Source: Bacteroidales bacterium
GTDB taxonomy: Bacteria > Bacteroidota > Bacteroidia > Bacteroidales > WCHB1-69
Length of the DNA: 15,180 nucleotides
Assembly (NCBI GenBank): GCA_016285615.1
Contig: JAEERB010000058.1
Coordinates: forward strand, 1 to 15,180
Direction: 5' to 3'
The notes beneath the pieces are model-generated. The model was not told the origin of the DNA, ran no database searches, and saw only the letters and a list, made by a program, of their open reading frames with translations. This document shows, piece after piece, positions 7,008-14,586 of this stretch (positions within the stretch are counted from its first letter, which is position 1; each line of letters begins with the position of its first letter). A program made the position numbers and the translations under genes.

Positions 7008-8430
7008 CCGTGTGCTTCAGCACGATAGCCACATCATACTTCTCTTCAAGGTGCTTTTTCAGACTTTCGGCAAAATAGACCGACCGATGCTGGCCACCCG
7101 TACAGCCAAAATTGACCATAAGGTGCGTGAAATGGCGCGACATATAATTCTCGACTGACATATCCACAATGGCGTTTACGTGCGACTTAAACTCCTCAAC
7201 TTCAGGATATTTCTCCAGCCAATCGATAATCACCTTCTCTTGTCCCGTGTTGTGGGAATATTGCTTTTCGCGCCCCGGATTGGGCAAAGCACGGCAGTCG
7301 AACACGAAGCCGCCACCGTTGGCAGACAGATCCTGCGGAATACCTTTCTTGTATGAAAAACTGGTGATAGTAACCGTCAGTTTATCAGTATTTTGCTTGG
7401 AATAGGATTCAAAATCACACTCGGTAATTTTTTTCAGTACCTCTCTCAAGGCCGGAATCTGTACTGGAATATCCCAGTGCGCCAACAGATACTTGATATT
7501 GTTAACCGCGTATGGAATACTCAACAGGAAATGGGCCTTTTTCTCATAATAGCCTCTGAATCCATAGGCTCCCATCGCTTGCATAATGCGTATCAACACA
7601 AATGCCGTGTATCGTTCCTTAAAGTCGCGACGATCCACTGAGATGTGCTTTGACAACTCATCCATATAGAAATCAAGCAGTTGCTCGCGAACCTCAGCAG
7701 GAATATCGGCTTTACCGTCGTAAAGTAGCGAGGCAATGTCATACTGCAACGCACCCTTTCTACCTCCTTGATAATCAATAAAGTAAACCTTTTCGTCACA
7801 AATCATAATGTTTCGTGACTGGAAATCGCGGAAGAGGAAAAAGTCACTATCGGCCTGCAAAAGATAATTTATCAGCGTATCAAAATCATTTTCAAGCAAT
7901 TGCTCATCAAAAGGAATATTGACAAGCTTCAAAAAGTAGTACTTGAAATAGTTGAGGTCCCACTGCATCGACTGGCGATCGAAGGCATAGCGCGGGTAAG
8001 CCACTGAAAAGTCGATACCGCACTTGCCAGACAACTGAATCAGAGGAAGTTGCTTGATCACTTCGCGATAATAGTGAATAGTTTCCGCACCCAACTCTTG
8101 ACCATCGCGGTGCGACGAAAGGAAGGAATATAGTGTCTCGTTGCCAAGGTCGGAGAGCAGGTAATAACGTTTGCCGCCATCCACCCAAAGCAGCTGTGGC
8201 ACATTGATATTTCGGGTAAGGAAAAAGCGCGTGTAAGAAAAGAAGGCTTCGTTCTCTTTAACATCCTGATTATAAGCCCCGATAATAGAAGGGAAATTCT
8301 GGAATGTGAAGCGCACATAGACGCGTGACGAGCCCGACTTGGGCAGTTCATCGGCCGCAATGCAAGGGGCACCGGCATACTTTTCAGCCGCCGCCTTCAA
8401 GTAATCGGGATTATAAACTTCTTTATACAT
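6985..8430 (-). CDS. APH-like sugar kinase fused to a RapZ C-terminal domain
   Basis: This 481-residue protein has two domains. Residues about 20-320 look like the aminoglycoside phosphotransferase/choline kinase fold and resemble the cell-wall recycling kinase AmgK: the catalytic loop is RDFQSRNIM (Asp202, Asn207), the metal-binding Asp219 is in FIDYQGG, and YDIASLLYD follows. Residues about 350-481 match the C-terminal domain of RapZ, with FVFDCRALPNP (375-385), PEVEEF and FGCTGGQHRSVYFAE (441-455). RapZ's own N-terminal P-loop domain is absent. In E. coli this domain binds glucosamine-6-phosphate and partners of the GlmS regulatory pathway. A role in amino-sugar phosphorylation or sensing for the envelope is inferred; substrate is unknown. 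The next gene upstream is a glycosyltransferase, 6 bp away, and no MurU-like nucleotidyltransferase is adjacent in the window. The gene ends TAG inside the 3' end of pyrG. Confidence 0.85.
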   Translation of the reverse strand: MYKEVYNPDYLKAAAEKYAGAPCIAADELPKSGSSRVYVRFTFQNFPSIIGAYNQDVKENEAFFSYTRFFLTRNINVPQLLWVDGGKRYYLLSDLGNETLYSFLSSHRDGQELGAETIHYYREVIKQLPLIQLSGKCGIDFSVAYPRYAFDRQSMQWDLNYFKYYFLKLVNIPFDEQLLENDFDTLINYLLQADSDFFLFRDFQSRNIMICDEKVYFIDYQGGRKGALQYDIASLLYDGKADIPAEVREQLLDFYMDELSKHISVDRRDFKERYTAFVLIRIMQAMGAYGFRGYYEKKAHFLLSIPYAVNNIKYLLAHWDIPVQIPALREVLKKITECDFESYSKQNTDKLTVTITSFSYKKGIPQDLSANGGGFVFDCRALPNPGREKQYSHNTGQEKVIIDWLEKYPEVEEFKSHVNAIVDMSVENYMSRHFTHLMVNFGCTGGQHRSVYFAESLKKHLEEKYDVAIVLKHTVIDSWTK

Positions 8431-8436
8431 AGCTAA

Positions 8437-9645
8437 TTAGTTTTGTGACAAGGCGGTATAAAAGTCCACAATCCGACGCGAGATAACTTCCGAATTATGA
8501 TGCAGTTGGATGAATTCACGAGCATTTTCGCCTATAATCTTGCAAAGGTCAGGAGTCTTAATACATTTCTCCAAAGCTGTCACGAACTCCTCGGGCGTAT
8601 TGGCGATGAGCAGTTGCACGCCATCTTTGGCGTCAATACCTTCTGCACCGACGGTAGTAGTGATGACGGTTTTGCCAAGGGCCATCGCCTCGATGATTTT
8701 CACACGCACACCGCTACCAGAGAGCAGAGGCACGACCATAATATCGTGAGCCAGCATAAACTCGTTTGCATCGGGCACATCCTCCTCCACCCGCACATTG
8801 GCAGCAGTAGGATGTTTCAACGAATCGGGAATATTGTGTCCTGCGATGGTGAAGGTCACTTCGGGGAATTTTGCTAAAATCTTGTCCCACACCTCATCCA
8901 AGAACCACTCCACCCCTTCAACATTGGGCAGCCAGTTCATGCTGCCGATATGGAACAGTTCGGGTTCATCAGACGGAATATAGTCCTCTTCAGGCTCATA
9001 GCGGTTCACATCCACACCAAAGGGAATCACCGTTCCATGAGTTTTTGGGAATTGTTCATGAAAATATTGATAATCAGGCGCCGAGATAGCCATAAAGCCA
9101 TCCACTTTGCCGAAGAGCGACAGTTCGTACTGTTTTAATTTGCGGGCCAACACACTGAGCCCCAGCTTACGAAGGGGGTTCTTGGCATGTTGTACCATAC
9201 GTTCCCAAATCTGATGCTCGATATTGTGAGTGCGGAGCACGATACGAGCGTTGCTATGTTGGCGAATAACAGGAATATACGGCGCTACAAACACCGACTC
9301 AAGCTGCACAATATCGAAAGTCTCCTTTTGCAAGATGCTTGTCAACTTCTTGGTCATCTCTTTGGAAATGAAGCGAGTGACATGGTACGATTTATTCTGC
9401 AACAGAGCCTTGAGAGCCGGGAAAAAACGGGGGGTTGTGTCAATGAAGACCGTCTCCAAACCTGTATTAGCCACATAATCAGCGGGCAGTGCCGCCTTAT
9501 TGACAGGGTGCTTCGGAGTGCTTACAGCCACCACTTTCACCTGATGTCCTGCGGCGAGCAGACCTTGGGTGATGTTGTTGATAGCGATGCAGCCACCGTC
9601 AACGGGCGGGTACGGAATCTTATGACACAGTTGTAATATCTTCAT
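8437..9645 (-). CDS. Glycosyltransferase, GT4-type (GT-B fold)
   Basis: A 402-residue cytoplasmic enzyme that should transfer a sugar from a nucleotide donor to an envelope glycan or lipid acceptor; donor and acceptor cannot be read from the sequence. The N-terminal half begins MKILQLCHKIPYPPVDGG (glycine-rich loop 14-18) and contains RTHNIEHQIWERM near 138-150. The C-terminal Rossmann half carries FHIGSMNWLPNVEGVEWF (231-248) and the donor-binding segment SGSGVRVKIIEAMALGKTVI (309-328). Glu319 aligns with the second Glu of the EX7E motif, while the first Glu position is in a GSGVR context, as in the exopolysaccharide-type GT4 enzymes I know. There are no membrane helices. The start codon lies inside the end of the permease gene (26-bp overlap), suggesting translational coupling, and the kinase-RapZ gene follows after 6 bp. 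Confidence 0.88.
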   Translation of the reverse strand: MKILQLCHKIPYPPVDGGCIAINNITQGLLAAGHQVKVVAVSTPKHPVNKAALPADYVANTGLETVFIDTTPRFFPALKALLQNKSYHVTRFISKEMTKKLTSILQKETFDIVQLESVFVAPYIPVIRQHSNARIVLRTHNIEHQIWERMVQHAKNPLRKLGLSVLARKLKQYELSLFGKVDGFMAISAPDYQYFHEQFPKTHGTVIPFGVDVNRYEPEEDYIPSDEPELFHIGSMNWLPNVEGVEWFLDEVWDKILAKFPEVTFTIAGHNIPDSLKHPTAANVRVEEDVPDANEFMLAHDIMVVPLLSGSGVRVKIIEAMALGKTVITTTVGAEGIDAKDGVQLLIANTPEEFVTALEKCIKTPDLCKIIGENAREFIQLHHNSEVISRRIVDFYTALSQN

Positions 9646-11074
9646 GTTTCTTACTGAATTTCATTTTTAACTTCTTGAACCACTTGGAGTAACTCTCGGC
9701 CGAGAGCACCGAAGCGTCAACAGTGGCTTTGTAGGTCAAGAATACGCAGACCGGTATTAGCACAAAGGTCGAGAACCACATGCCGAGAGCCACGGGAATA
9801 TCGCTTCCTTTCGACACTTTCTCACCGATGATGGAAACCACAAAGTAGAAAGCGAAGAAGAGCACTGTCACTACGAGGGGAACACCAATGCCGCCCTTGC
9901 GTATGATGGATCCCAACGGTGCACCGATGAAGAAGAAGAGCAGACATGCCACGGCCAGCGTGAATTTACGGTGCATCTCAATCTGGTGGGCGTACAAGTT
10001 TTTCTTCTTATACGAAAGGTCGTCCTGCGCAAATTGAACCGTATTCTTATACCCCATAGCCGACTGCTTGGCATAATTGTATATGTCGTGTTTCTTCGAC
10101 AGGGGCTGATCGGCCAGCACGTAAGGATTTGGCTCCGCCATCTTTTTGTCAAACAGCGAATCGTAGCGCACGTAGTTATTGAAGAAGTAGAGAATGTTCA
10201 TCAGCGAGAAGGCGGATATCTCACGCAGCGAGTCGATTTCCATTTTCAGCGTATCGGCATGCACCCACAACTCCTGCAACGGCATCGACTGGTAACTTGA
10301 CTTAAAGAACGAGTCGTCTGACTTTTGAATCTCAAACGACGAGAGGTCGAACACCTTGTACTGTTCCTTGAAGCGAGCCCGCGACAACGGGAACTGATTG
10401 GAGCGGCTGTTCATGTTCTTGCTCTCATCCCAATAGTAGCCATCGTAGAGTGTGAAGAGGAAATACTTTTTGTCGGTGGTCATCTTCATCACGCCGCGTT
10501 TGGCGTATGTCATGGTGCAGTTGCCCTGATGGCGCGAGTGATCGTAAATCAGGATGTCCTCCACATCTTCGTTGTTGGCATGCTTTTTGCCAATACGAAT
10601 CACATAATTGTCGAAGCCCTTGTAAAAAGTGCCCTCGTCGATGCTGAGGGCGGGTTTCTGTTCCTTGATATCGTACAGCAGCGACTTCATCTTCCAGTTG
10701 GCGACCGGAATCACGCTGTTGGAGAACCAGAACGAAAAGAGGCAGATGAGGAGAACAAGTCCGGTGAGAGGGCGTAAAAGGTAGCCGATAGAGATACCTG
10801 CCGATTTGAGGGCCACAATCTCGTAGCGCTCACCCATGTTGCCAAAAGTCATCAGCGAGGAGAGCAGTACCGCCAGCGGCAGCGCCAGCGACACGAAGGT
10901 TGCAGAAGCATAGAACAGCAGTTCTAGGATGATATACCATTCCAAGCCCTTGCCCACAAGGTCGTCAACATACTTCCACAAAAACTGCATCAGGATGATG
11001 AACAGCGAAAAGAGGAAGGTTATGAAAAACGGTCCCAGAAAGTTCCTAATCAGGTATCTATCAATAATTTTCAC
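9620..11074 (-). CDS. LptF/LptG-family permease (YjgP/YjgQ)
   Basis: This family forms the inner-membrane part of the LptB2FG exporter, which extracts lipopolysaccharide from the inner membrane for transport to the outer membrane. The layout fits: MKIIDRYLIRNFLGPF at the start, three hydrophobic segments at about 12-33, 47-75 and 98-124, a long periplasmic part, and three more segments at about 371-391, 396-417 and 427-449. LKSAGIS (89-95) is the conserved cytoplasmic coupling region after TM2. At 484 residues it is about 120 longer than E. coli LptF or LptG. The extra sequence, charged and probably helical, lies at about 260-365 just before TM4. The start is GTG (11072-11074), chosen because it gives the conserved N-terminus. 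Whether it plays the F or G role cannot be told. It overlaps the glycosyltransferase start by 26 bp and follows the transketolase gene by 16 bp. Confidence 0.88.
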   Translation of the reverse strand: MKIIDRYLIRNFLGPFFITFLFSLFIILMQFLWKYVDDLVGKGLEWYIILELLFYASATFVSLALPLAVLLSSLMTFGNMGERYEIVALKSAGISIGYLLRPLTGLVLLICLFSFWFSNSVIPVANWKMKSLLYDIKEQKPALSIDEGTFYKGFDNYVIRIGKKHANNEDVEDILIYDHSRHQGNCTMTYAKRGVMKMTTDKKYFLFTLYDGYYWDESKNMNSRSNQFPLSRARFKEQYKVFDLSSFEIQKSDDSFFKSSYQSMPLQELWVHADTLKMEIDSLREISAFSLMNILYFFNNYVRYDSLFDKKMAEPNPYVLADQPLSKKHDIYNYAKQSAMGYKNTVQFAQDDLSYKKKNLYAHQIEMHRKFTLAVACLLFFFIGAPLGSIIRKGGIGVPLVVTVLFFAFYFVVSIIGEKVSKGSDIPVALGMWFSTFVLIPVCVFLTYKATVDASVLSAESYSKWFKKLKMKFSKKHEDITTVS

Positions 11075-11079
11075 TTACG

Positions 11080-11087
11080 CAAAAATA
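11080..11087 (-). promoter_or_regulatory. Possible -7 element directly before the permease gene
   Basis: On the minus strand this is TATTTTTG, matching TAnnTTTG, only 5 bp before the GTG start codon. If used, transcription would begin at or next to the start codon and give a leaderless or nearly leaderless message. There is no -33 box at the right distance, and the A/T-rich spacer could produce the match by chance. Confidence 0.25.
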
Positions 11088-11090
11088 ATT

Positions 11091-11948
11091 TTAGTAATCA
11101 CCAATGGTTTCAGGAAGTTGTTTCAAGGCCAGTTCAGCTTGCTCATCGTTGGGTGCCGAGCCGTGCCATTTGTGGGTACCCATCATGAAATCAACGCCCA
11201 TACCCATTTCGGTCTTCATCACGATAACCACGGGTTTGCCTTTGCCACACAGCGATTTGGCCTTGTTGAGCGTTTCCACAGTCTCTTTCATGTTATTGCC
11301 ATCCATCTGCAGCACTTCCCAGTCGAAAGCTTTGAAGCGGCCGGGCAGATCGCCGAGGCAGAGCACATCATCGGTAGAGCCGTCGATTTGCTTTTTGTTG
11401 TAATCGACGATGGCAATCAGGTTATCCACCTTCTTGGCCGAGGCGAACATAAAGGCCTCCCAGGGTTGGCCTTCTTGCAACTCACCGTCGCCGGTCAGCA
11501 CAAAAACGGTCTTGTTATCGCCGTTGTGTTTCTTAGCGATGGCGGCGCCAATGGCGACCGACACACCCTGTCCCAGTGAACCCGAAGCCACACGGATACC
11601 TTCGAGATGCTCCACGGGCGTGGGATGTCCTTGCAGGCGGGTGCCCAGTTTGCGGAGCGTGCCCAATTCAGAAACGGGGAAATAGCCGCGACGTGCCATC
11701 ACGCTGTAGAGCACGGGCGCAATGTGACCGTTGGAAAGGAAAAACATATCCTCACCTTTGCCGTCTTGCGTGAAGTGGGCGGGATCGATGTCCATCACGG
11801 AAAAGAAGAGCGCGGTTACCAAATCGGCGCAGCCCAGTGAACCACCAGGGTGACCCGACTTTGAGGAGTGTACCATTCGGATAATGTCTCTTCTGACCTG
11901 ACCGGCCATTTTTTCCAGTTCTTCAATCGATAATGCTGAATTGTTCAT
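11091..11948 (-). CDS. Transketolase, N-terminal (thiamine diphosphate-binding) subunit
   Basis: This is the PP-binding half of a split transketolase, the enzyme that moves two-carbon ketol units between sugar phosphates in the non-oxidative pentose phosphate pathway. At 285 residues it covers only the first domain of the usual 620-670-residue enzyme. Motifs in order are SGHPGGSLG (31-39), LSNGHIAPVLYS (71-82), GSLGQG (123-128), and the ThDP/metal motif GDGELQEGQPWEA (153-165) with Asn184 in VDYNKKQIDG. It ends naturally with TAA after the conserved THKWHGSAPN segment, so it is a true half-subunit and not a frameshifted gene. The C-terminal (Pyr-binding) partner, normally needed for activity and often the next gene, is not on either side here: the neighbours are a small lipoprotein gene and the LptF/G-like permease. 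Related split enzymes acting on other ketoses cannot be ruled out. Confidence 0.9.
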   Translation of the reverse strand: MNNSALSIEELEKMAGQVRRDIIRMVHSSKSGHPGGSLGCADLVTALFFSVMDIDPAHFTQDGKGEDMFFLSNGHIAPVLYSVMARRGYFPVSELGTLRKLGTRLQGHPTPVEHLEGIRVASGSLGQGVSVAIGAAIAKKHNGDNKTVFVLTGDGELQEGQPWEAFMFASAKKVDNLIAIVDYNKKQIDGSTDDVLCLGDLPGRFKAFDWEVLQMDGNNMKETVETLNKAKSLCGKGKPVVIVMKTEMGMGVDFMMGTHKWHGSAPNDEQAELALKQLPETIGDY

Positions 11949-11978
11949 TGCGTTAGTTTTATTTAGGTGATTATTTTG

Positions 11979-12491
11979 TTAATTCTCTATAAATGAATAA
12001 TCTATGGGATCAGGAGCGTAAATTTTGAGGTCGGGAGTCACGAAGAAATTGACAATATCGCGCGGCCCGTTGGCATAAACGGCAGCCCTGACGAGCATCA
12101 GTAGCGGCTTTTTATTATCAACACTCTCATTTACAATTACTTCCTTGTAATAATTCTCCGCTTCAATCATCTCTTCAATCTTGTTTTCCAACTCTGTCAA
12201 CTCGGCAGGATCCCCATCTTTCACCTGTGCTTCATACTCGCTCTGGAACTCCATTCGCATCTCTTCCACGTAGGGAAGAATAAAATCGACATACGCCAAT
12301 GCCGTCAGCGTGTCGATTGAGATGAGCGATACCGAATCGATTTTCTCCAGAGCCAGCTCTTCTTTGGCATAGTTGACAGCTACCTTCTTGACTTTGTCGC
12401 GGAACTTTTCAGCTTCCGTTTTTTTGTGGCATGAAGAGAACGAAAGGAGCAGCAGACCAACCAGAAAATAGGAGAACAAGCGTTTCATCAT
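11979..12491 (-). CDS. Small lipoprotein of unknown function
   Basis: I do not recognise a named family. The 170-residue product has a lipoprotein signal: basic MMKR, a hydrophobic stretch (5-18) and Cys21 in LLSFSSC, with F at the -3 position, a little loose compared with the standard lipobox. After the Cys comes a Lys- and Glu-rich stretch (KKTEAEKFRDKVKKVAVNY). The mature part is acidic and mostly helical, with a likely coiled-coil segment around 75-115 (many Glu and Gln, including ELENKIEEMIEAENYYKEV). The start could be either of two adjacent ATGs. The gene sits 15 bp after the DUF4831-like gene and 30 bp before the transketolase subunit, so it is probably co-transcribed. An envelope location is likely; which membrane is unknown. 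Confidence 0.8.
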   Translation of the reverse strand: MMKRLFSYFLVGLLLLSFSSCHKKTEAEKFRDKVKKVAVNYAKEELALEKIDSVSLISIDTLTALAYVDFILPYVEEMRMEFQSEYEAQVKDGDPAELTELENKIEEMIEAENYYKEVIVNESVDNKKPLLMLVRAAVYANGPRDIVNFFVTPDLKIYAPDPIDYSFIEN

Positions 12492-12506
12492 TTTTGCAAT
12501 TATTCT

Positions 12507-13625
12507 TTAGTAAACAAATGCACCATAGCGAGTTAAATCCACATTACCATCCTGACGAGGTAAGGCGACTATCTTGCCAAATTGATAAACGGGATACAAA
12601 CCAAATGTCGAAAGAGTGTAACCGGCAACCACCAACGACACAGATGCTGGCAGCGGCTGACGCACACGATAACCGTCATTGAACTTGTAGTTTTTCACTT
12701 TCCATTTCGTCAGGTTCAAGGCCTCGGCTTGGCGATTGTCATACTGAAGGTCATATTTCAGATAATACCTATTGCCAGTGCCATGATCATCATCCGAGAA
12801 GCCTTGCGTCGGGTCAACCATAAAGGCAAACTGTTCGCTTTGTCCCTCTTCAGGAACGACAAACAGGGTGTAATGCAACTCATCCTCCACTGTTAAGCCG
12901 GCGAACAAGTCCATGTAACTCTTTTCCAACTGGTTCAACTCCTGCACCATGTATTCCATCGTCTCTTTGGAATAGGCCACCTCTTGCGCGCCTGTAGTGA
13001 GTTCGTAGCGGTCGCTGCGAATCTTCATGATGAAATCAGCGGCTTCCTGAGCCTGCTTGTCTATCGACTTGCTAACAATTTTAGTCTGATTGACAGGTAC
13101 TTGAACCACTACCCCATCCACAATTTTGGTTTCCACATAGGAATCTTCCTTTGTGATGTAGGCTGCTTCGGAATAGTTTTTAAAAAAATCGGGAATATCA
13201 ATCTTTTGGGCATGATAAGTCGGTGAATAGACCTGTGCCTGCGCGCTGGGCAGGTTGGCCAACTCGTTCCGTTTCATCTGCGCTGACGACATCTCCACAG
13301 CATAGATATAGTTCGAATCGGGCACATTGACAGGCGACAGAGACACCTCTTTCAGCTCATAGCGCGTTCTATCGCTAGTGATAACATGTTTCAGTCCCAA
13401 CAGTTTCTCGGCATAATCGGAAAAATAGCCCTTCAACTGTGTCATGCGAGTAACGGTCACATTCACTTTGAATGCGGTTTTGGGCAGCATATAGCAGAAA
13501 CTATTGTCCGATGGCACCTCATCAACACCCACAGGCAGTTGAACCACACGCTGTTGGGCGTGCGACAGCGACAAGCACCCAACAAAGAGGCTTATCAGCA
13601 GAATGACTTTTCTCATCATAGTCAT
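12507..13625 (-). CDS. Secreted DUF4831-like protein
   Basis: The 372-residue protein resembles the Bacteroidetes family DUF4831, whose function is unknown; I base this on the remembered pattern of YMLPKTAFKVNVTVTR (45-60) near the N-terminus and on length and setting. A Sec signal peptide is clear: RK at 5-6, a hydrophobic core at 7-20, and likely cleavage after SHA at about residue 23. There is no lipobox Cys at the cleavage site, so the mature form would be soluble in the periplasm or bound to other envelope parts. The mature region is mostly beta-rich, with a helical middle (about 185-245). Three candidate ATGs lie within the first four codons; the first is given. A TAnnTTTG element 17 bp upstream suggests it begins its own transcription unit including the downstream lipoprotein. 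Confidence 0.72.
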   Translation of the reverse strand: MTMMRKVILLISLFVGCLSLSHAQQRVVQLPVGVDEVPSDNSFCYMLPKTAFKVNVTVTRMTQLKGYFSDYAEKLLGLKHVITSDRTRYELKEVSLSPVNVPDSNYIYAVEMSSAQMKRNELANLPSAQAQVYSPTYHAQKIDIPDFFKNYSEAAYITKEDSYVETKIVDGVVVQVPVNQTKIVSKSIDKQAQEAADFIMKIRSDRYELTTGAQEVAYSKETMEYMVQELNQLEKSYMDLFAGLTVEDELHYTLFVVPEEGQSEQFAFMVDPTQGFSDDDHGTGNRYYLKYDLQYDNRQAEALNLTKWKVKNYKFNDGYRVRQPLPASVSLVVAGYTLSTFGLYPVYQFGKIVALPRQDGNVDLTRYGAFVY

Positions 13626-13642
13626 AGAAATTTACATTTGTG

Positions 13643-13650
13643 CAAAGATA
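13643..13650 (-). promoter_or_regulatory. Internal promoter -7 element before the DUF4831-like gene
   Basis: Minus-strand TATCTTTG, followed by C, is an exact and typical TAnnTTTG element, placed within the 31-bp gap after the DUF4249-like gene and 17 bp before the next start codon. Predicted leader length is about 10 nt. A -33 box would fall within the end of the preceding gene, where no clear TTTG is seen. Confidence 0.6.
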
Positions 13651-13656
13651 CAATTT

Positions 13657-14586
13657 TTATTTTGAATCCTTAGAATAAATTAGCGTGTCGATTTTAGAGG
13701 CATAGCCCGACCATACGCCCAGCACATTCTCGCCTTTGATACCAGATACGATAGGTGTAGGATTCATGAATGGGTTCTGCCCGAAGGTGATTTCGTTAGA
13801 GGCTGATAGCCAGAACTTGTAGCTATCCTCGTCAATGGTGGTGTGCTTAACCAACACGGTGTCGCCCGGGCGGTAGGTCAGCCTGTAAAACTCTGAGAGT
13901 TCCTCGTCGCTCATGGCTGGTGCGAACAGCGTAGAGACATTGGCTCTCAGCACTTCATAATTCAAGGTTTTACCATTAAAAGTCCTGTCGTCGAACACCA
14001 TTGGAACGGTAGAAACCCAAAGTCGATCGGAGAGTTTCTGTCCATGCACCTTCACAAAGAAACGGTAATAATTGTCTTCCAATGGATTATCCGTCATTAG
14101 CACTCTAATGGTGGGTGTCGTATCCTGCGGATTGGCTTCGGCAAAAGCGAACCAGATAGAGTCTAAATCGAACGGCTGCGGGATAGAAGTTTTTGCCTCA
14201 TAGTGCTTGCCATCAGCATCTATCGTCAAGGTGTATTTTTTTCCATACTCACCCTTAATCTGCTTGCCCACGTATGCAAAATAGATGGGTGACTCCTCGC
14301 TGTACTGAAAAGTCAACTGCTCGGAAAGGCCGTCCTCCGTCGCCACGGTCACCACCGCATCCGACACCAAAACATCATTCAACAGAACATCCAGGTCGAT
14401 TTCAGAAAAATAGGGCACACTCCGCGTGATGACCACACGGGCATAATCACCGCTTTCAATGATACCTTCGACCACCAGTTTATTCTTATACTCAGGCAGT
14501 TTTACATCGATCTCTTTCTGGCAGGCGCTTAGCAACACGGCCACAAGCATCAATTCCCAAAGCAGTATTATTCTATTCATTGACAT
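13657..14586 (-). CDS. DUF4249-like outer-envelope lipoprotein
   Basis: The 309-residue product fits the DUF4249 family of Bacteroidetes lipoproteins, whose genes commonly sit next to TonB-dependent receptors; function is not known. It has a lipoprotein signal with Cys22 in VLLSAC, followed by QKEIDVKLPEYKNKLVVEG, which is the family's typical opening, then SVPYF and a beta-rich mature part. Residues 23-26 (QKEI, then D) resemble the Lys/Asp/Glu-type lipoprotein export signal described for Bacteroidetes surface lipoproteins, so surface exposure is plausible but inferred. The start at 14586 overlaps the MATE gene by 14 bp; a second ATG two codons later (14580) would overlap by 8 bp. No TonB-dependent receptor is adjacent in this window, which is unusual for the family. 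Confidence 0.78.
   Translation of the reverse strand: MSMNRIILLWELMLVAVLLSACQKEIDVKLPEYKNKLVVEGIIESGDYARVVITRSVPYFSEIDLDVLLNDVLVSDAVVTVATEDGLSEQLTFQYSEESPIYFAYVGKQIKGEYGKKYTLTIDADGKHYEAKTSIPQPFDLDSIWFAFAEANPQDTTPTIRVLMTDNPLEDNYYRFFVKVHGQKLSDRLWVSTVPMVFDDRTFNGKTLNYEVLRANVSTLFAPAMSDEELSEFYRLTYRPGDTVLVKHTTIDEDSYKFWLSASNEITFGQNPFMNPTPIVSGIKGENVLGVWSGYASKIDTLIYSKDSK

Noticed and set aside
10929..11579. 216-residue plus-strand frame spanning the permease and transketolase genes
   Set aside because: It crosses two real genes and their spacer on the opposite strand and has no domain features.
8437..14586. A complete lipopolysaccharide or capsule biosynthesis cluster
   Set aside because: Only one glycosyltransferase and one Lpt-type permease are present; there is no polymerase, flippase of the Wzx type, or sugar-nucleotide synthesis gene.
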